Shown piece after piece: positions 9,064-18,033 of a stretch of DNA of 64,000 nt. Under the pieces are notes generated by a model. The model searched no databases. It saw nothing but the letters and a program-made list of their open reading frames with translations, and was not told the DNA's origin. Numbering within the stretch: the first letter of the stretch is position 1; each line of letters opens with the position of its first letter. The stretch is from Chryseobacterium angstadtii (GTDB lineage: Bacteria; Bacteroidota; Bacteroidia; Flavobacteriales; Weeksellaceae): assembly GCF_001045465.1 (NCBI RefSeq), contig NZ_LFND01000003.1, positions 868,001 to 932,000 on the forward strand, written 5' to 3'. The position numbers were made by a program, and so were the translations under genes.

Positions 9064-9891
9064 TTATTTCTGAACTACAGGAAGATTTCCGGCATTCTTC
9101 TGTACTTTTTTATATGTAAAAGTACACATGATGATACTGAATTCATAAAGAATAAGAAGCGGGAAAGCAGCCATCAGCATACTTAAAACATCCGCAGGTG
9201 TAATGATGGCGGCAACCACCATGATCAGAACAATAGCATGTCTGCGGTAGGTTTTCATGAACATAGGCGTCAGGATTCCTATACTGGTAAGGAAATAAAT
9301 CAGAATAGGAAAAAGGAAGATAACACCCATTCCTAAAATAACCTGTAAAAATAATGTGGTATAATCGCTTAGGTCGTAAAGAGGAATAATAATATCTGAG
9401 ATTTTAAAAATAACCCCGAAATTGACAGCGAAGGGAAGGATTAGGAAATAACCGCACAAAACGCCTGTCATAAACAAAATCCATACAGCATTGATAATAA
9501 AGATAGAATTTTTTCTTTCTTTGGGATGAAGAGCCGGGCCTATAAATCGCCACAATTCCCATACTATATATGGAAATGCTCCTACAATACCTCCGAAGAC
9601 AGAAACAGCCATCATCACATTGAACTGCTGATAAAGCCTTTGTACACGAACGGGGAATTCTTTAGGAAGCTTAATACTGTCTTCTCCCAAAAGCATTCTG
9701 GAAAAATGATTAACCACCCTGAACGTTGGAAAATCATTTCTTGTAGGTCCAAAAAAGATATGATCCATAATCCAGTTGATATTGAATCCTACGGCTATCG
9801 CAACCACTATAATAGCAATAATTGAGCGGACAAGATGACCTCTTAATTCTCCAATATGTCCCAGGAAGGACATTTCTTTTTTTTCGTCCAT
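9064..9891 (-). CDS. tatC: Twin-arginine translocase subunit TatC
   Basis: A 275-residue integral membrane protein with six predicted helices. The N-terminus has the TatC signature MSFLGHIGELRGHLVRS, in which the family's conserved H-L-EL-R pattern is seen. The middle has FGPALHPKERK, matching the conserved FxxPAL-xxER cytoplasmic loop. With TatA and TatB-type partners, which are not in this window, it forms the receptor that binds twin-arginine signal peptides and exports folded proteins. It is followed by an inverted repeat and is separated from kdsD by 217 bases that contain the kdsD terminator, so it is probably its own unit. Confidence 0.95.
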   Translation of the reverse strand: MDEKKEMSFLGHIGELRGHLVRSIIAIIVVAIAVGFNINWIMDHIFFGPTRNDFPTFRVVNHFSRMLLGEDSIKLPKEFPVRVQRLYQQFNVMMAVSVFGGIVGAFPYIVWELWRFIGPALHPKERKNSIFIINAVWILFMTGVLCGYFLILPFAVNFGVIFKISDIIIPLYDLSDYTTLFLQVILGMGVIFLFPILIYFLTSIGILTPMFMKTYRRHAIVLIMVVAAIITPADVLSMLMAAFPLLILYEFSIIMCTFTYKKVQKNAGNLPVVQK

Positions 9892-10037
9892 ATATACAGT
9901 CTATCTTAAAATAGTAAACCCATAAGAGTTATGCTGTTTAAGTCTGCGAAATTATGAAATAATAATCAGTATTTAGAATTATTGCAGATGATTTTGTCTA
10001 AGTTTATCACAGATCTTTATTTAAGTTTGATTTTCAG

Positions 10038-10072
10038 AAAAAAACAGACGGTATTCTAATGGATACCGTCTG
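10038..10072 (-). terminator. Rho-independent terminator after kdsD
   Basis: CAGACGGTATTC and GGATACCGTCTG form a stem with a four-base loop (10045-10072). On the minus strand seven T follow directly. Confidence 0.9.
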
Positions 10073-10108
10073 CAGATTTATTTTTTCCGTGAAAAAGCCG
10101 GACATCAA

Positions 10109-11068
10109 TTAATTAATTCCTTCATCAAGCAGGGTATGAAGGTCTATGATTCCGAAATATTTTCCGTTTTCTGTGACAATAAGCTGGCCTATGTTGTTTT
10201 CTTTTAAAATCTTCATAGCCTCTTTTGCCAGAATATCTCTTTCAATGGTTTTGGGATGGGCAGACATGATGTCTTTGGCCTGAACCTTTGTAATGTCATC
10301 TCCTTTCATCAGCATTCTTCTTAAATCTCCGTCGGTAATCACTCCAATGATTTTTTCCTCATGGGTCACCACTGTAATTCCGTGGCTGGATGCACTGATG
10401 GAAATAATCACGTCTCTTACCGGAGCATCTTCTTCCACCTGAGGTTTCTGAGGTGATAAAAACTGATCTACTTTTGAAACCAGATTCTTTCCTAAACTTC
10501 CACCGGGATGGAATTTAGCAAAATCATTTTCCCTGAAATCATTAAGCTCCATTAAAGCAACCGCCATAGCATCTCCCAACGCCATCTGAATCGTAGTAGA
10601 GCTGGTAGGTGCCAGTTTATTCGGGCAGGCTTCCACATCTACGTGAGTGTCCAGAACAATTTCCGAGAACTCTGCCAGTTTACTTTTTTTATTTCCTGTC
10701 ATTCCAATCAGGGCAGAGGAGTAATCTTTAAGATAAGGAACAAGGTTGGCAATTTCAGGTGAATTCCCGGAATTGGAGATGCATAAAACCACATCCTGCT
10801 TCTGGATTACTCCAAGATCTCCGTGAATAGCTTCCGAAGCGTGAAGGAATTGGGAAGGAGTACCCGTAGAATTCAGTGTGGCTACAATTTTATTGCCTAC
10901 GTGGGCAGATTTTCCTATTCCTACTACAATCAGTTTTCCCTTTGCCGAATGAATAATCTCTACTGCTTTGGCAAAATCTTCATCTATCCTGTTCTTTAAT
11001 TTTTCAAGTTCTGAAATTTCTATCTCTAAAGTGCTCTTAGCAATTGAAATAATGTCGGTTCTTTCCAT
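10109..11068 (-). CDS. kdsD: KpsF/GutQ-type arabinose-5-phosphate isomerase
   Basis: A 319-residue cytoplasmic protein with an N-terminal SIS sugar-isomerase domain (about residues 35-170; VVGIGKSAHVGNKIVATLNSTGTPS and ISNSGNSPEIAN are visible) and two C-terminal CBS domains (about 205-319). It interconverts ribulose-5-phosphate and arabinose-5-phosphate, the first step of KDO synthesis for lipopolysaccharide. The HGDLG segment and its His are conserved in the family. It is divergent from recQ, with 158 bases between the two starts. A GutQ-type catabolic paralogue is possible, but no sugar-alcohol genes are nearby. Confidence 0.92.
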   Translation of the reverse strand: MERTDIISIAKSTLEIEISELEKLKNRIDEDFAKAVEIIHSAKGKLIVVGIGKSAHVGNKIVATLNSTGTPSQFLHASEAIHGDLGVIQKQDVVLCISNSGNSPEIANLVPYLKDYSSALIGMTGNKKSKLAEFSEIVLDTHVDVEACPNKLAPTSSTTIQMALGDAMAVALMELNDFRENDFAKFHPGGSLGKNLVSKVDQFLSPQKPQVEEDAPVRDVIISISASSHGITVVTHEEKIIGVITDGDLRRMLMKGDDITKVQAKDIMSAHPKTIERDILAKEAMKILKENNIGQLIVTENGKYFGIIDLHTLLDEGIN

Positions 11069-11226
11069 TTTATAAGTATAAGGTATACAAAAAATCCAAT
11101 GAAAAACGTTATATTTAAAAAAGAATATTTAATATAAGTTTTATTTTTTATAAATTCGTTCGCTTTTATTTTAAGCAGAATTTTTATAACTTTGGGTTGG
11201 ATGCAAATTTAGCAATAGAAAATTAG

Positions 11227-13431
11227 ATGAGCGCAAAAAAAGCCAATTTATCAGGCGAGTTGAAAAAGTATTTCGGGTTTTCTACATTTAAAGGCCAGCA
11301 GGAACAAATCATAGAAAACCTACTCAGTGGGAAGGATGTATTTGTCTTAATGCCGACAGGAGGTGGTAAATCATTATGTTATCAGCTTCCGGCACTTATT
11401 TCAGAAGGTACCGCAATAGTAGTTTCGCCCCTAATAGCGTTAATGAAGAATCAGGTAGATGCGGTAAACGGCCTTTCATCTGATGACGGGGTGGCACACG
11501 TTTTAAATTCATCATTAAATAAGACACAGACAAAACAGGTCTTTGACGATATCAAGGGAGGAAAGACCAAATTATTGTATGTAGCTCCGGAATCATTAAT
11601 TAAAGATGATTATCTGGAATTCCTGAAAGATGTGAAAATTTCTTTCGTGGCTATTGATGAAGCGCACTGTATTTCAGAATGGGGACACGATTTCAGACCG
11701 GAATACCGGAACCTGAAATCCATTATTGACAAGATTGCCGATGTTCCGGTAATCGCTTTAACGGCAACGGCCACTCCAAAGGTTCAGGATGATATCCAGA
11801 AAACTTTGGGGATGAGTGATGCGCTGGTTTTTAAAGAAAGTTTCAACCGTCCCAATCTGTATTATGAGGTACGCCCGAAAGTCAATGTAGACAAAGAGAT
11901 TGTCAAGTTTATCAATCAGCATAAAGGGAAATCAGGAATTATCTATTGTTTAAGCCGCAGAAAGGTAGAAGAATTTGCCCAGCTGTTGCAGGTAAACGGT
12001 ATCAATGCGCTTCCTTACCACGCAGGTCTTGATCAGAAAGTGAGAGTGGCCAATCAGGATAAATTTCTGATGGAAGAAGTAGACGTTATTGTGGCTACTA
12101 TTGCATTTGGAATGGGGATAGATAAACCGGATGTACGTTTTGTAATTCACTACGACTTTCCAAAATCTCTGGAAAGCTATTATCAGGAAACGGGAAGAGC
12201 AGGGAGAGATGGCGGCGAAGGTCACTGTCTTGCATTCTATGATCCTAAAGATATTGAAAAACTGGAAAAATTCCTTGCCCAGAAACCGGTTTCCGAAAGA
12301 GAAATCGGGCTGCAGCTTCTGAATGAAGTGGTAGGTTATGCCGAAACATCCATGAGCAGGAGACAGTATATTCTTTACTATTTCGGAGAAAATTTTGACC
12401 CGGTAAAAGGTGACGGAGCAGAAATGTGTGATAACTCTTCCAATCCTCCAAAACTGAAAGACGCAAAGGCAGATCTTAAAAAAGTCCTGGAACTGATTAA
12501 AGATACAGGAGAAAAATTCAAATCCAAAGATCTGATCTCCGTGATTGTTGGAAAAGAGACAGCGGTTACAAAATCCTATAAATTGGAACAGACTTCTCAT
12601 TTCGGATTCGGAAAAGAGGAAAAAGATAATTACTGGAAAACCATTCTGAGACAGGCTACCGTTCAGGGTTTTCTACAAAAAGATATTGAAACCTACGGTG
12701 TTTTGAAAATGTCTGACAGAGCCAGACGTTTCCTGGATGATCAGTCCAAAGAACTGTTTTTAATTGCTGAAGACAGAGAATTTGATCTTACTCAGACCAA
12801 AGCGGAAACTGATCAGGGGCAAATGCAGGCCAGCAGCGGACTTGATCAGAACCTGTTTAATCAGTTAAAAGATTTAAGGAAAAAAGTAGCCAAAAAGCAT
12901 GGAATACCTCCTTATACGGTTTTCATGGATCCCAGTTTAGAGGATATGACGGTTCAGTATCCTGTGTCGGTAGAGGAGATTGCAAAAATTTATGGGGTAG
13001 GAGAAGGAAAAGCCAAAAAATATGGTAAGGAATTCGCAGACTTCATAAAAGCTTATGTTGAAGAAAACAATATAGAGCGTACTCAGGATATGGTCCTGAA
13101 ACAGGTTGCCAACAAATCCAGCCATAAAGTATTTATTATCCAGAGCACAGATAAAAAAATAGATCTGGAAGATATTGCAAGAGCCAAAAATCTTTCCATG
13201 AACGAACTTTTAAAAGAAATGGAAAGTATTGTTTATCAGGGAACCAAACTTAATATAGATTATTATATCGAAGATAATTTCGATGAAGATATTGTAGATG
13301 GTTTTATGGAATTCATGACAGAATCTGAAAGCGACAGCATGAAAGTACTTCTCGATGAATTCGGTGATGAACTCTCTGATGAAGAAGTAAGAATGCTGAG
13401 AATAAAATTCATCAGCGATGTAGCTAATTAA
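11227..13431 (+). CDS. recQ: ATP-dependent DNA helicase RecQ, zinc site degraded
   Basis: A 734-residue superfamily 2 helicase. Walker A is PTGGGKS at about 43-49 and the Walker B box DEAH is at 144-147, followed by CISEWGHDFRPEY, the RecQ aromatic-rich loop. The second helicase domain contains the motif QETGRAGRDG. An RQC winged helix (about 410-510) and an HRDC-like domain (about 550-615) follow, plus about 115 extra C-terminal residues. The zinc subdomain is odd: where RecQ normally has four Cys, only the one in MCDNSS remains, the others reading as Ser, Ala and Ser. It unwinds 3'-5' in recombination and repair. A -7 element TAACTTTG is at 11187-11194. Confidence 0.95.
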   Translation: MSAKKANLSGELKKYFGFSTFKGQQEQIIENLLSGKDVFVLMPTGGGKSLCYQLPALISEGTAIVVSPLIALMKNQVDAVNGLSSDDGVAHVLNSSLNKTQTKQVFDDIKGGKTKLLYVAPESLIKDDYLEFLKDVKISFVAIDEAHCISEWGHDFRPEYRNLKSIIDKIADVPVIALTATATPKVQDDIQKTLGMSDALVFKESFNRPNLYYEVRPKVNVDKEIVKFINQHKGKSGIIYCLSRRKVEEFAQLLQVNGINALPYHAGLDQKVRVANQDKFLMEEVDVIVATIAFGMGIDKPDVRFVIHYDFPKSLESYYQETGRAGRDGGEGHCLAFYDPKDIEKLEKFLAQKPVSEREIGLQLLNEVVGYAETSMSRRQYILYYFGENFDPVKGDGAEMCDNSSNPPKLKDAKADLKKVLELIKDTGEKFKSKDLISVIVGKETAVTKSYKLEQTSHFGFGKEEKDNYWKTILRQATVQGFLQKDIETYGVLKMSDRARRFLDDQSKELFLIAEDREFDLTQTKAETDQGQMQASSGLDQNLFNQLKDLRKKVAKKHGIPPYTVFMDPSLEDMTVQYPVSVEEIAKIYGVGEGKAKKYGKEFADFIKAYVEENNIERTQDMVLKQVANKSSHKVFIIQSTDKKIDLEDIARAKNLSMNELLKEMESIVYQGTKLNIDYYIEDNFDEDIVDGFMEFMTESESDSMKVLLDEFGDELSDEEVRMLRIKFISDVAN

Positions 13432-13433
13432 GA

Positions 13434-13976
13434 ATGAATTTACATAATGACGAAATAATTTTAAAAGAAATTCTTCCAAAGAAGAGTTTCTTTTTTAATA
13501 TGACAGAAAAAATCAGAACTGTTTTTTCTTTCTTCTATTTGGGGATATCAGTAATACTGCTGATAAATATGACCTCTTTCTTTTTCTTTTTTGCCATCAT
13601 CTTTTTTGGAGCAGGACTTTATATTGCTTTTTTCAGATGGATTTTAAGGTACTTTGATTTGAAAGATAATTATTATCTCATTACTAATAAGCGAATTATT
13701 ATCGCTGAAAAGCTAACCAAAGAAATTATAAAAGAAAAAAGTTTAAGTGAAATAGATCAGATCAATATTGAAATGAATAATAACTTTTTTGGAAATATTA
13801 TTTTCGGCGAGCCTGAAACTATTTTTGGGAAAACTGATGAACCTTTTTCTTTCTTTAGAGGAAGAGGGATGAATTTTGATGAAGATAAATATACCTTTCT
13901 GAGTGTTGAAAATATCAATGAAATGATTCCTATCTTTGAAAACTTAAAATTAAAGGTTATTAAAACTTTTTACTAA
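13434..13976 (+). CDS. Membrane protein with bacterial PH-like domain
   Basis: A 180-residue protein starting only 2 bases after the recQ stop, so probably co-transcribed. Two hydrophobic helices (about residues 28-47 and 50-68) are followed by YYLITNKRIIIAEK, the hallmark start of the bPH2 or YdbT-like pleckstrin-fold domain, and then a beta-rich remainder. Such proteins are membrane-associated and of unknown role. Codon use is very A/T-rich compared with recQ, which may mean a more recent arrival. A terminator follows 20 bases downstream. Confidence 0.75.
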   Translation: MNLHNDEIILKEILPKKSFFFNMTEKIRTVFSFFYLGISVILLINMTSFFFFFAIIFFGAGLYIAFFRWILRYFDLKDNYYLITNKRIIIAEKLTKEIIKEKSLSEIDQINIEMNNNFFGNIIFGEPETIFGKTDEPFSFFRGRGMNFDEDKYTFLSVENINEMIPIFENLKLKVIKTFY

Positions 13977-13995
13977 TTACTAATCATAAAGTATT

Positions 13996-14022
13996 AAAGC
14001 TCTTCTCCGGAAGGGCTTTTTT
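13996..14022 (+). terminator. Rho-independent terminator after the recQ operon
   Basis: AAAGCTCTTC and GAAGGGCTTT form a stem with one T-G wobble, followed by six T. Confidence 0.8.
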
Positions 14023-14029
14023 GATGAAA

Positions 14030-14460
14030 CTCAAAATGTAAGATTGAATGATTAACATTAAGATGATGAAAGGGATTAAGAACAGTTAAGTGAAAATCTA
14101 AAGATTTTTTAAGCCGCATTCCTTAAAGCGAAGCTAATCTTAATCCTCTTAAAACCTTAAAAAAACTCTTAATGGTTCAAAATCTAGCCATCCAAAAAAA
14201 TATCAGATTTTTCCAAATTTTAGACACTTTCTAACCACAGATGGAACGGATTTTCACAGATGCTTATGTATTAGTATTCAGTTAAAATCGAAGATTTTTT
14301 ATAAACTTATGTGAACTTTCATACATGTAGTTTTCAACTTTAAAAATAATCAAAGTGTAAAGAATACTTTTGTGACTTTTGTGGTTGATACAACACCCAC
14401 GTTAGTATTAAAACCCTATCTGCTCATCATTATTTGAAACTTACCAAAACTTTTTACTAA
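14030..14460. repeat. Non-coding region made of degenerate intergenic repeat-like pieces
   Basis: About 430 bases without a gene. It contains stretches such as ACCACAGATGGAACGG (near 14235), TTTCACAGATGC (near 14252) and TTTGTGACTTTTGTGG (near 14369) that look like remnants of dispersed intergenic repeats. I recall this style of sequence from Chryseobacterium genomes, but cannot search for copies here. No coding potential was seen. Confidence 0.4.
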
Positions 14461-14470
14461 TTTTACATAG

Positions 14471-15553
14471 ATGAAAAAGATTTCTGTCATATTTATTCTG
14501 CCGGATCTGGAAACCGGTGGTGCAGAAAGGATTGTTACCACCATTGCGAATCATCTTTCCAGAGATCGGTTTGATCCCAAAATCCTGCTGCTCCGCAAAC
14601 AGGGCGGATATCTTAATTTTGTAAAAAAAGATGTTGAAATTATAGACATCAATACAGAGCGTATCAGGCATTCGTTAAAACCTATTTTAGGAGAGATTTA
14701 CCGCAGAAAACCGGATATAGTATTTTCAGGTTTCGGAGAAGTAAATGCTTATCTGGCCTTGTTTATCAAGCTTTTTCCGAGAACAAAATTTATTGCGAGA
14801 GAAACCAATGTAGTCACGCAGCATGTTACCCGTAAAGAGATCAAATTCTTTTATAATTTTTATAATAACTATCAGAAAATCATTGCGCAAAGCGATGATA
14901 TGATGCACGATCTTATTGATAATTTTAATATTAAGAAAAAGAAAATTGTGAAGATCAATAATCCGGTAGATTTTGATTTTATCAATGAAAAGCTCGCAGG
15001 TTCTGTGAGACCGGATTGTTTTAAATACAATTACAAACACGTCGTTGCCATAGGGAATCTCTCGGCCAGAAAAGGGTTTGATAACCTTCTGAAAGTATTT
15101 TCAAGGCTTAAAAATGAAAATATTCTGCTTCATATTCTGGGCGATGGCAAAGACAAAGAGGTTCTTCTTCAGATGAAAGACTTTTTAGGATTGAAAAATG
15201 TCATTTTTCATGGAAGACATGATAACCCCTACCAGTTTTTGAAGTATGCGGATCTTTTTATTCTTTCTTCAAGGTATGAAGGCTTTCCGAATGTTCTTTT
15301 GGAAGCAGGTGCATGCGGGACCTATTCTCTGGCCAATCACTGCCCGGGAGGAATCAATGAAATCATTCAATACCAGGTGAATGGGGAAATTTCGAATATT
15401 GAAGATTATGACGGTTTTTCTCAGAGGATAATGACGGTTCTTCAGGAGAGTCATAACCGGGATGCTATTAAAAATTCAATCAAATCAAGGTTTTCAAAAG
15501 ATATTATTCTGAATAAATACGAAAAGCTTCTGATTGATCTGATGATGAAATAA
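14471..15553 (+). CDS. Family 4 glycosyltransferase
   Basis: A 360-residue GT-B fold enzyme. The N-terminus has the GT4 acceptor-side pattern LPDLETGGAERIV. The C-terminal half has the nucleotide-sugar domain: GNLSARKGFDNLL, HILGDGKDKE, NVIFHGR and the E-x7-E type motif SRYEGFPNVLLEAGACG. The donor and acceptor cannot be read from sequence. Members usually extend capsule, exopolysaccharide or glycolipid chains at the inner face of the cytoplasmic membrane. It stands alone, with no other polysaccharide genes nearby, so it may act on a scattered or core pathway. Confidence 0.88.
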   Translation: MKKISVIFILPDLETGGAERIVTTIANHLSRDRFDPKILLLRKQGGYLNFVKKDVEIIDINTERIRHSLKPILGEIYRRKPDIVFSGFGEVNAYLALFIKLFPRTKFIARETNVVTQHVTRKEIKFFYNFYNNYQKIIAQSDDMMHDLIDNFNIKKKKIVKINNPVDFDFINEKLAGSVRPDCFKYNYKHVVAIGNLSARKGFDNLLKVFSRLKNENILLHILGDGKDKEVLLQMKDFLGLKNVIFHGRHDNPYQFLKYADLFILSSRYEGFPNVLLEAGACGTYSLANHCPGGINEIIQYQVNGEISNIEDYDGFSQRIMTVLQESHNRDAIKNSIKSRFSKDIILNKYEKLLIDLMMK

Positions 15554-15561
15554 GGGCCGGA

Positions 15562-15594
15562 TTTGCAATATAGCTTCCCATTTTTTTACATTTG
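15562..15594 (+). promoter_or_regulatory. Flavobacterial promoter upstream of the 15628 gene
   Basis: TTTG at 15562-15565 and TACATTTG at 15587-15594 fit the -33 and -7 consensus with a spacer of 21 bases. The TTG inside this -7 element could be mistaken for a start codon. Confidence 0.7.
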
Positions 15595-15627
15595 ACCTTC
15601 ATTAATTTTTTAAATCAATATTCATCA

Positions 15628-15972
15628 ATGAATAAAATTCCCAAAATTGGATGTGCTTGTGAAAAACCGACTTCGGACTATACTGAATACAGAAGTTCTG
15701 AATTAGGCATAGACCATACAAACGGAAGATACGCAGAAGTAACAATTCAACAGTGTAAACTTTGTCAAAGAATATGGGTTCGTTATTTCGTTGAATTTGA
15801 ACATTTTTCCAAATCAGGAAGATGGTACAAAGGAATCGTTTCGAAAAAAGACCGTTTACAGATAACCCCTGAAAATGCAGTTGATTATTTAGAAAGTCTT
15901 GAATGGTATGTTTATGGAGGTTCGTTTTTTGAAAGTACAGGTACTATTGGACAGGGAAAGTTGAGTGTCTAG
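15628..15972 (+). CDS. Small cytoplasmic protein of unknown function
   Basis: A 114-residue protein counted from the ATG at 15628. An in-frame TTG 12 codons upstream lies inside the promoter and is not used here as the start. It has Cys residues at GCACEK and a CKLCQ pair (C-x2-C), so metal binding is possible. The rest is rich in aromatic residues (RYFVEFEHF, LEWYVYGGSFF). I do not recognise a family. The small cupin gene starts 38 bases later and may be co-transcribed. Confidence 0.65.
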   Translation: MNKIPKIGCACEKPTSDYTEYRSSELGIDHTNGRYAEVTIQQCKLCQRIWVRYFVEFEHFSKSGRWYKGIVSKKDRLQITPENAVDYLESLEWYVYGGSFFESTGTIGQGKLSV

Positions 15973-16010
15973 TATTTTATGCTGATTTAATAAAAATAAA
16001 TATCAAATCA

Positions 16011-16397
16011 ATGAAGCCATTTATAATCGTTATTTTGATGCTGAATACTGTTGTCATGATGGCTCAGCAGAAGTCAATCTCCAGAAAAGAATTATTAAAA
16101 ACTGCAATTGATCAGAAAGTAAAATCCACAGAGATTCAGGAGATCACAATAGCTGCAGGGCAAAGTGCTCCGGAACATTTGCACCCCTGTCCCGTTTTAG
16201 GAATAATAAATTCCGGTGAAGCCGTTTTTCAGATAGAAGGTCAGCCGAAAGTGATACTTCATGAAGGAGAAGCTTTCTATGAACCTAAAAATGTAAAAAT
16301 CCTGCATTTTGATAATGCATCAGCAGAAAATAAACTTGTTTTTACTGCCATTTATTTGAAAGAAGGCAATGAAGAGAATATAAAACTGCTGAAATAA
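16011..16397 (+). CDS. Exported small cupin-domain protein
   Basis: A 128-residue protein with a signal peptide (residues 1-18, ending MMA-Q). A single cupin barrel follows. PEHLHPCP resembles cupin motif 1 with two His, GIINSGEAVFQIEG gives the strand between the motifs, and HEGEAFYEP resembles motif 2. The metal set looks incomplete compared with classical cupins (HxH...E...H), so enzymatic activity is uncertain. The product is expected in the periplasm. Confidence 0.8.
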   Translation: MKPFIIVILMLNTVVMMAQQKSISRKELLKTAIDQKVKSTEIQEITIAAGQSAPEHLHPCPVLGIINSGEAVFQIEGQPKVILHEGEAFYEPKNVKILHFDNASAENKLVFTAIYLKEGNEENIKLLK

Positions 16398-16454
16398 TAT
16401 GACTATACAAAATTTAGTGATTCAATAATCAATTTCAAAATTGATAAAACTCAC

Positions 16455-16485
16455 TTTGGTGCTTGGTAATTTATATGTAAATTTG
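16455..16485 (+). promoter_or_regulatory. Flavobacterial promoter of lpdA
   Basis: TTTG at 16455-16458, a 19-base spacer and TAAATTTG at 16478-16485 match the consensus closely. The start codon is 43 bases downstream. Confidence 0.75.
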
Positions 16486-16528
16486 TGAGAGTTAAGAAAG
16501 ATAATAATAAACAAATTCATATAAAAAC

Positions 16529-17932
16529 ATGAGTCAATTCGATGTTACCGTAATCGGTTCTGGTCCTGGAGGTTATGTAGCTGCTATCCGTGCAGCTCAA
16601 TTAGGTTTCAAAACAGCAATTATTGAAAAATATTCAACTTTAGGCGGAACTTGTCTTAACGTTGGATGTATTCCGTCAAAAGCGCTTTTAGACAGTTCTG
16701 AACATTTCGAAAACGCAAAACATAACTTTGCAAGCCACGGAATCATTATTAATGAGCCCCAAGCTGATATTGCAAGAATTATCGAGCGTAAAAACGAAGT
16801 GGTAGATCAGACAACGAAAGGTATCAACTTTTTGATGGACAAAAATAAAATCACTGTTTTTGAAGGTGTAGGAAGTTTTGAATCTGCAACTCAGATCAAA
16901 ATAACCAAAAAAGACGGTTCTTCAGAAACCATCGAATCAAAATATACCATCATTGCAACAGGTTCCAAGCCGTCTTCACTACCTTTCATTTCTCTTGATA
17001 AAGAAAGAGTGATCACATCTACTGAAGCATTAAACCTTAAAGAAATTCCTAAACACCTTGTGGTAATCGGAGGTGGAGTAATCGGTCTTGAATTAGGTTC
17101 TGTTTATTTAAGATTAGGAGCTCAGGTAACAGTGGTAGAATTTATGGATAAAATTATTCCTGGAATGGATGGCGCTCTAAGCAAGGAGCTGACTAAAGTT
17201 CTTAAAAAGCAGGGAATGAAGTTTATGCTTTCTACAGCGGTTTCTGCTGTTGAGAGAAACGGCGATACTGTAAAAGTTACGGCTAAAGATAAAAAAGGAG
17301 AGGAGGTAGTTGTAGAAGGAGATTACTGTTTGGTTTCTGTAGGAAGAAAGCCTTATACAGAAGGTCTTGGCCTTGAAAAAGCAGGTGTTGAGCTGGATGA
17401 AAGAGGAAGAGTAAAAACAAACGATCATTTACAGACGAATGTAGCGAATATCTACGCGATTGGTGACGTGATCAAAGGAGCAATGCTTGCTCATAAAGCG
17501 AGTGAAGAAGGAACTTTAGTAGCTGAAATATTGGCTGGTCAAAAACCGCATATCAACTACAACCTGATTCCTGGAGTTGTTTATACATGGCCGGAAGTAG
17601 CCGGAGTTGGTAAAACTGAAGAGCAGCTAAAAGAAGAAGGAGTGGCTTACAAAGTAGGTTCTTTCCCAATGAGAGCTTTAGGAAGAAGCCGTGCAAGTGG
17701 TGATGTTGATGGTCTTGTGAAAATCATTGCAGACGAAAAAACAGATGAAGTTTTAGGTATGCACATTATCGGAGCAAGAGCGGCAGATCTTATTGCTGAA
17801 GGAGTAATTGCTATGGAATTCCGTGCAAGTGCTGAAGATATTGCAAGAAGTTCTCACGCTCACCCAACCTATGCTGAAGCGATTAAAGAAGCGGCATTGG
17901 ATGCTACAGGTAAGAGACCTATTCATATCTAA
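16529..17932 (+). CDS. lpdA: Dihydrolipoyl dehydrogenase (E3)
   Basis: A 467-residue flavoprotein of normal length. The FAD-binding motif GSGPGGYVAAI is at residues 10-20. The redox-active disulfide is GGTCLNVGCIPSKAL with Cys42 and Cys47. An NAD-binding GGGVIGLELGS lies mid-protein, and the C-terminal catalytic pair is His445 and Glu450 in HAHPTYAE. It reoxidises the lipoamide of pyruvate, 2-oxoglutarate or branched-chain dehydrogenase complexes and the glycine cleavage system, passing electrons to NAD+. The other complex subunits are not adjacent; the gene has its own promoter and terminator. Confidence 0.97.
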   Translation: MSQFDVTVIGSGPGGYVAAIRAAQLGFKTAIIEKYSTLGGTCLNVGCIPSKALLDSSEHFENAKHNFASHGIIINEPQADIARIIERKNEVVDQTTKGINFLMDKNKITVFEGVGSFESATQIKITKKDGSSETIESKYTIIATGSKPSSLPFISLDKERVITSTEALNLKEIPKHLVVIGGGVIGLELGSVYLRLGAQVTVVEFMDKIIPGMDGALSKELTKVLKKQGMKFMLSTAVSAVERNGDTVKVTAKDKKGEEVVVEGDYCLVSVGRKPYTEGLGLEKAGVELDERGRVKTNDHLQTNVANIYAIGDVIKGAMLAHKASEEGTLVAEILAGQKPHINYNLIPGVVYTWPEVAGVGKTEEQLKEEGVAYKVGSFPMRALGRSRASGDVDGLVKIIADEKTDEVLGMHIIGARAADLIAEGVIAMEFRASAEDIARSSHAHPTYAEAIKEAALDATGKRPIHI

Positions 17933-17965
17933 TTTTTAATTGAAAGAGTTAAAAATTTAAATAAT

Positions 17966-17996
17966 AAAAAGAGAAGTGTATGCTTCTCTTTTTTTT
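17966..17996 (+). terminator. Rho-independent terminator after lpdA
   Basis: AAAAGAGAAG and CTTCTCTTTT surround a TGTATG loop, followed by a long T run. Confidence 0.9.
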
Positions 17997-18033
17997 GGCA
18001 TAAAAATGGAGTTGGACCTAATAAATTTATTTT

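Noticed and set aside
11950..12600. A 216-codon minus-strand frame inside recQ
   Set aside because: Composition follows the recQ codons in reverse, rich in Phe and Cys, with no recognisable motif.
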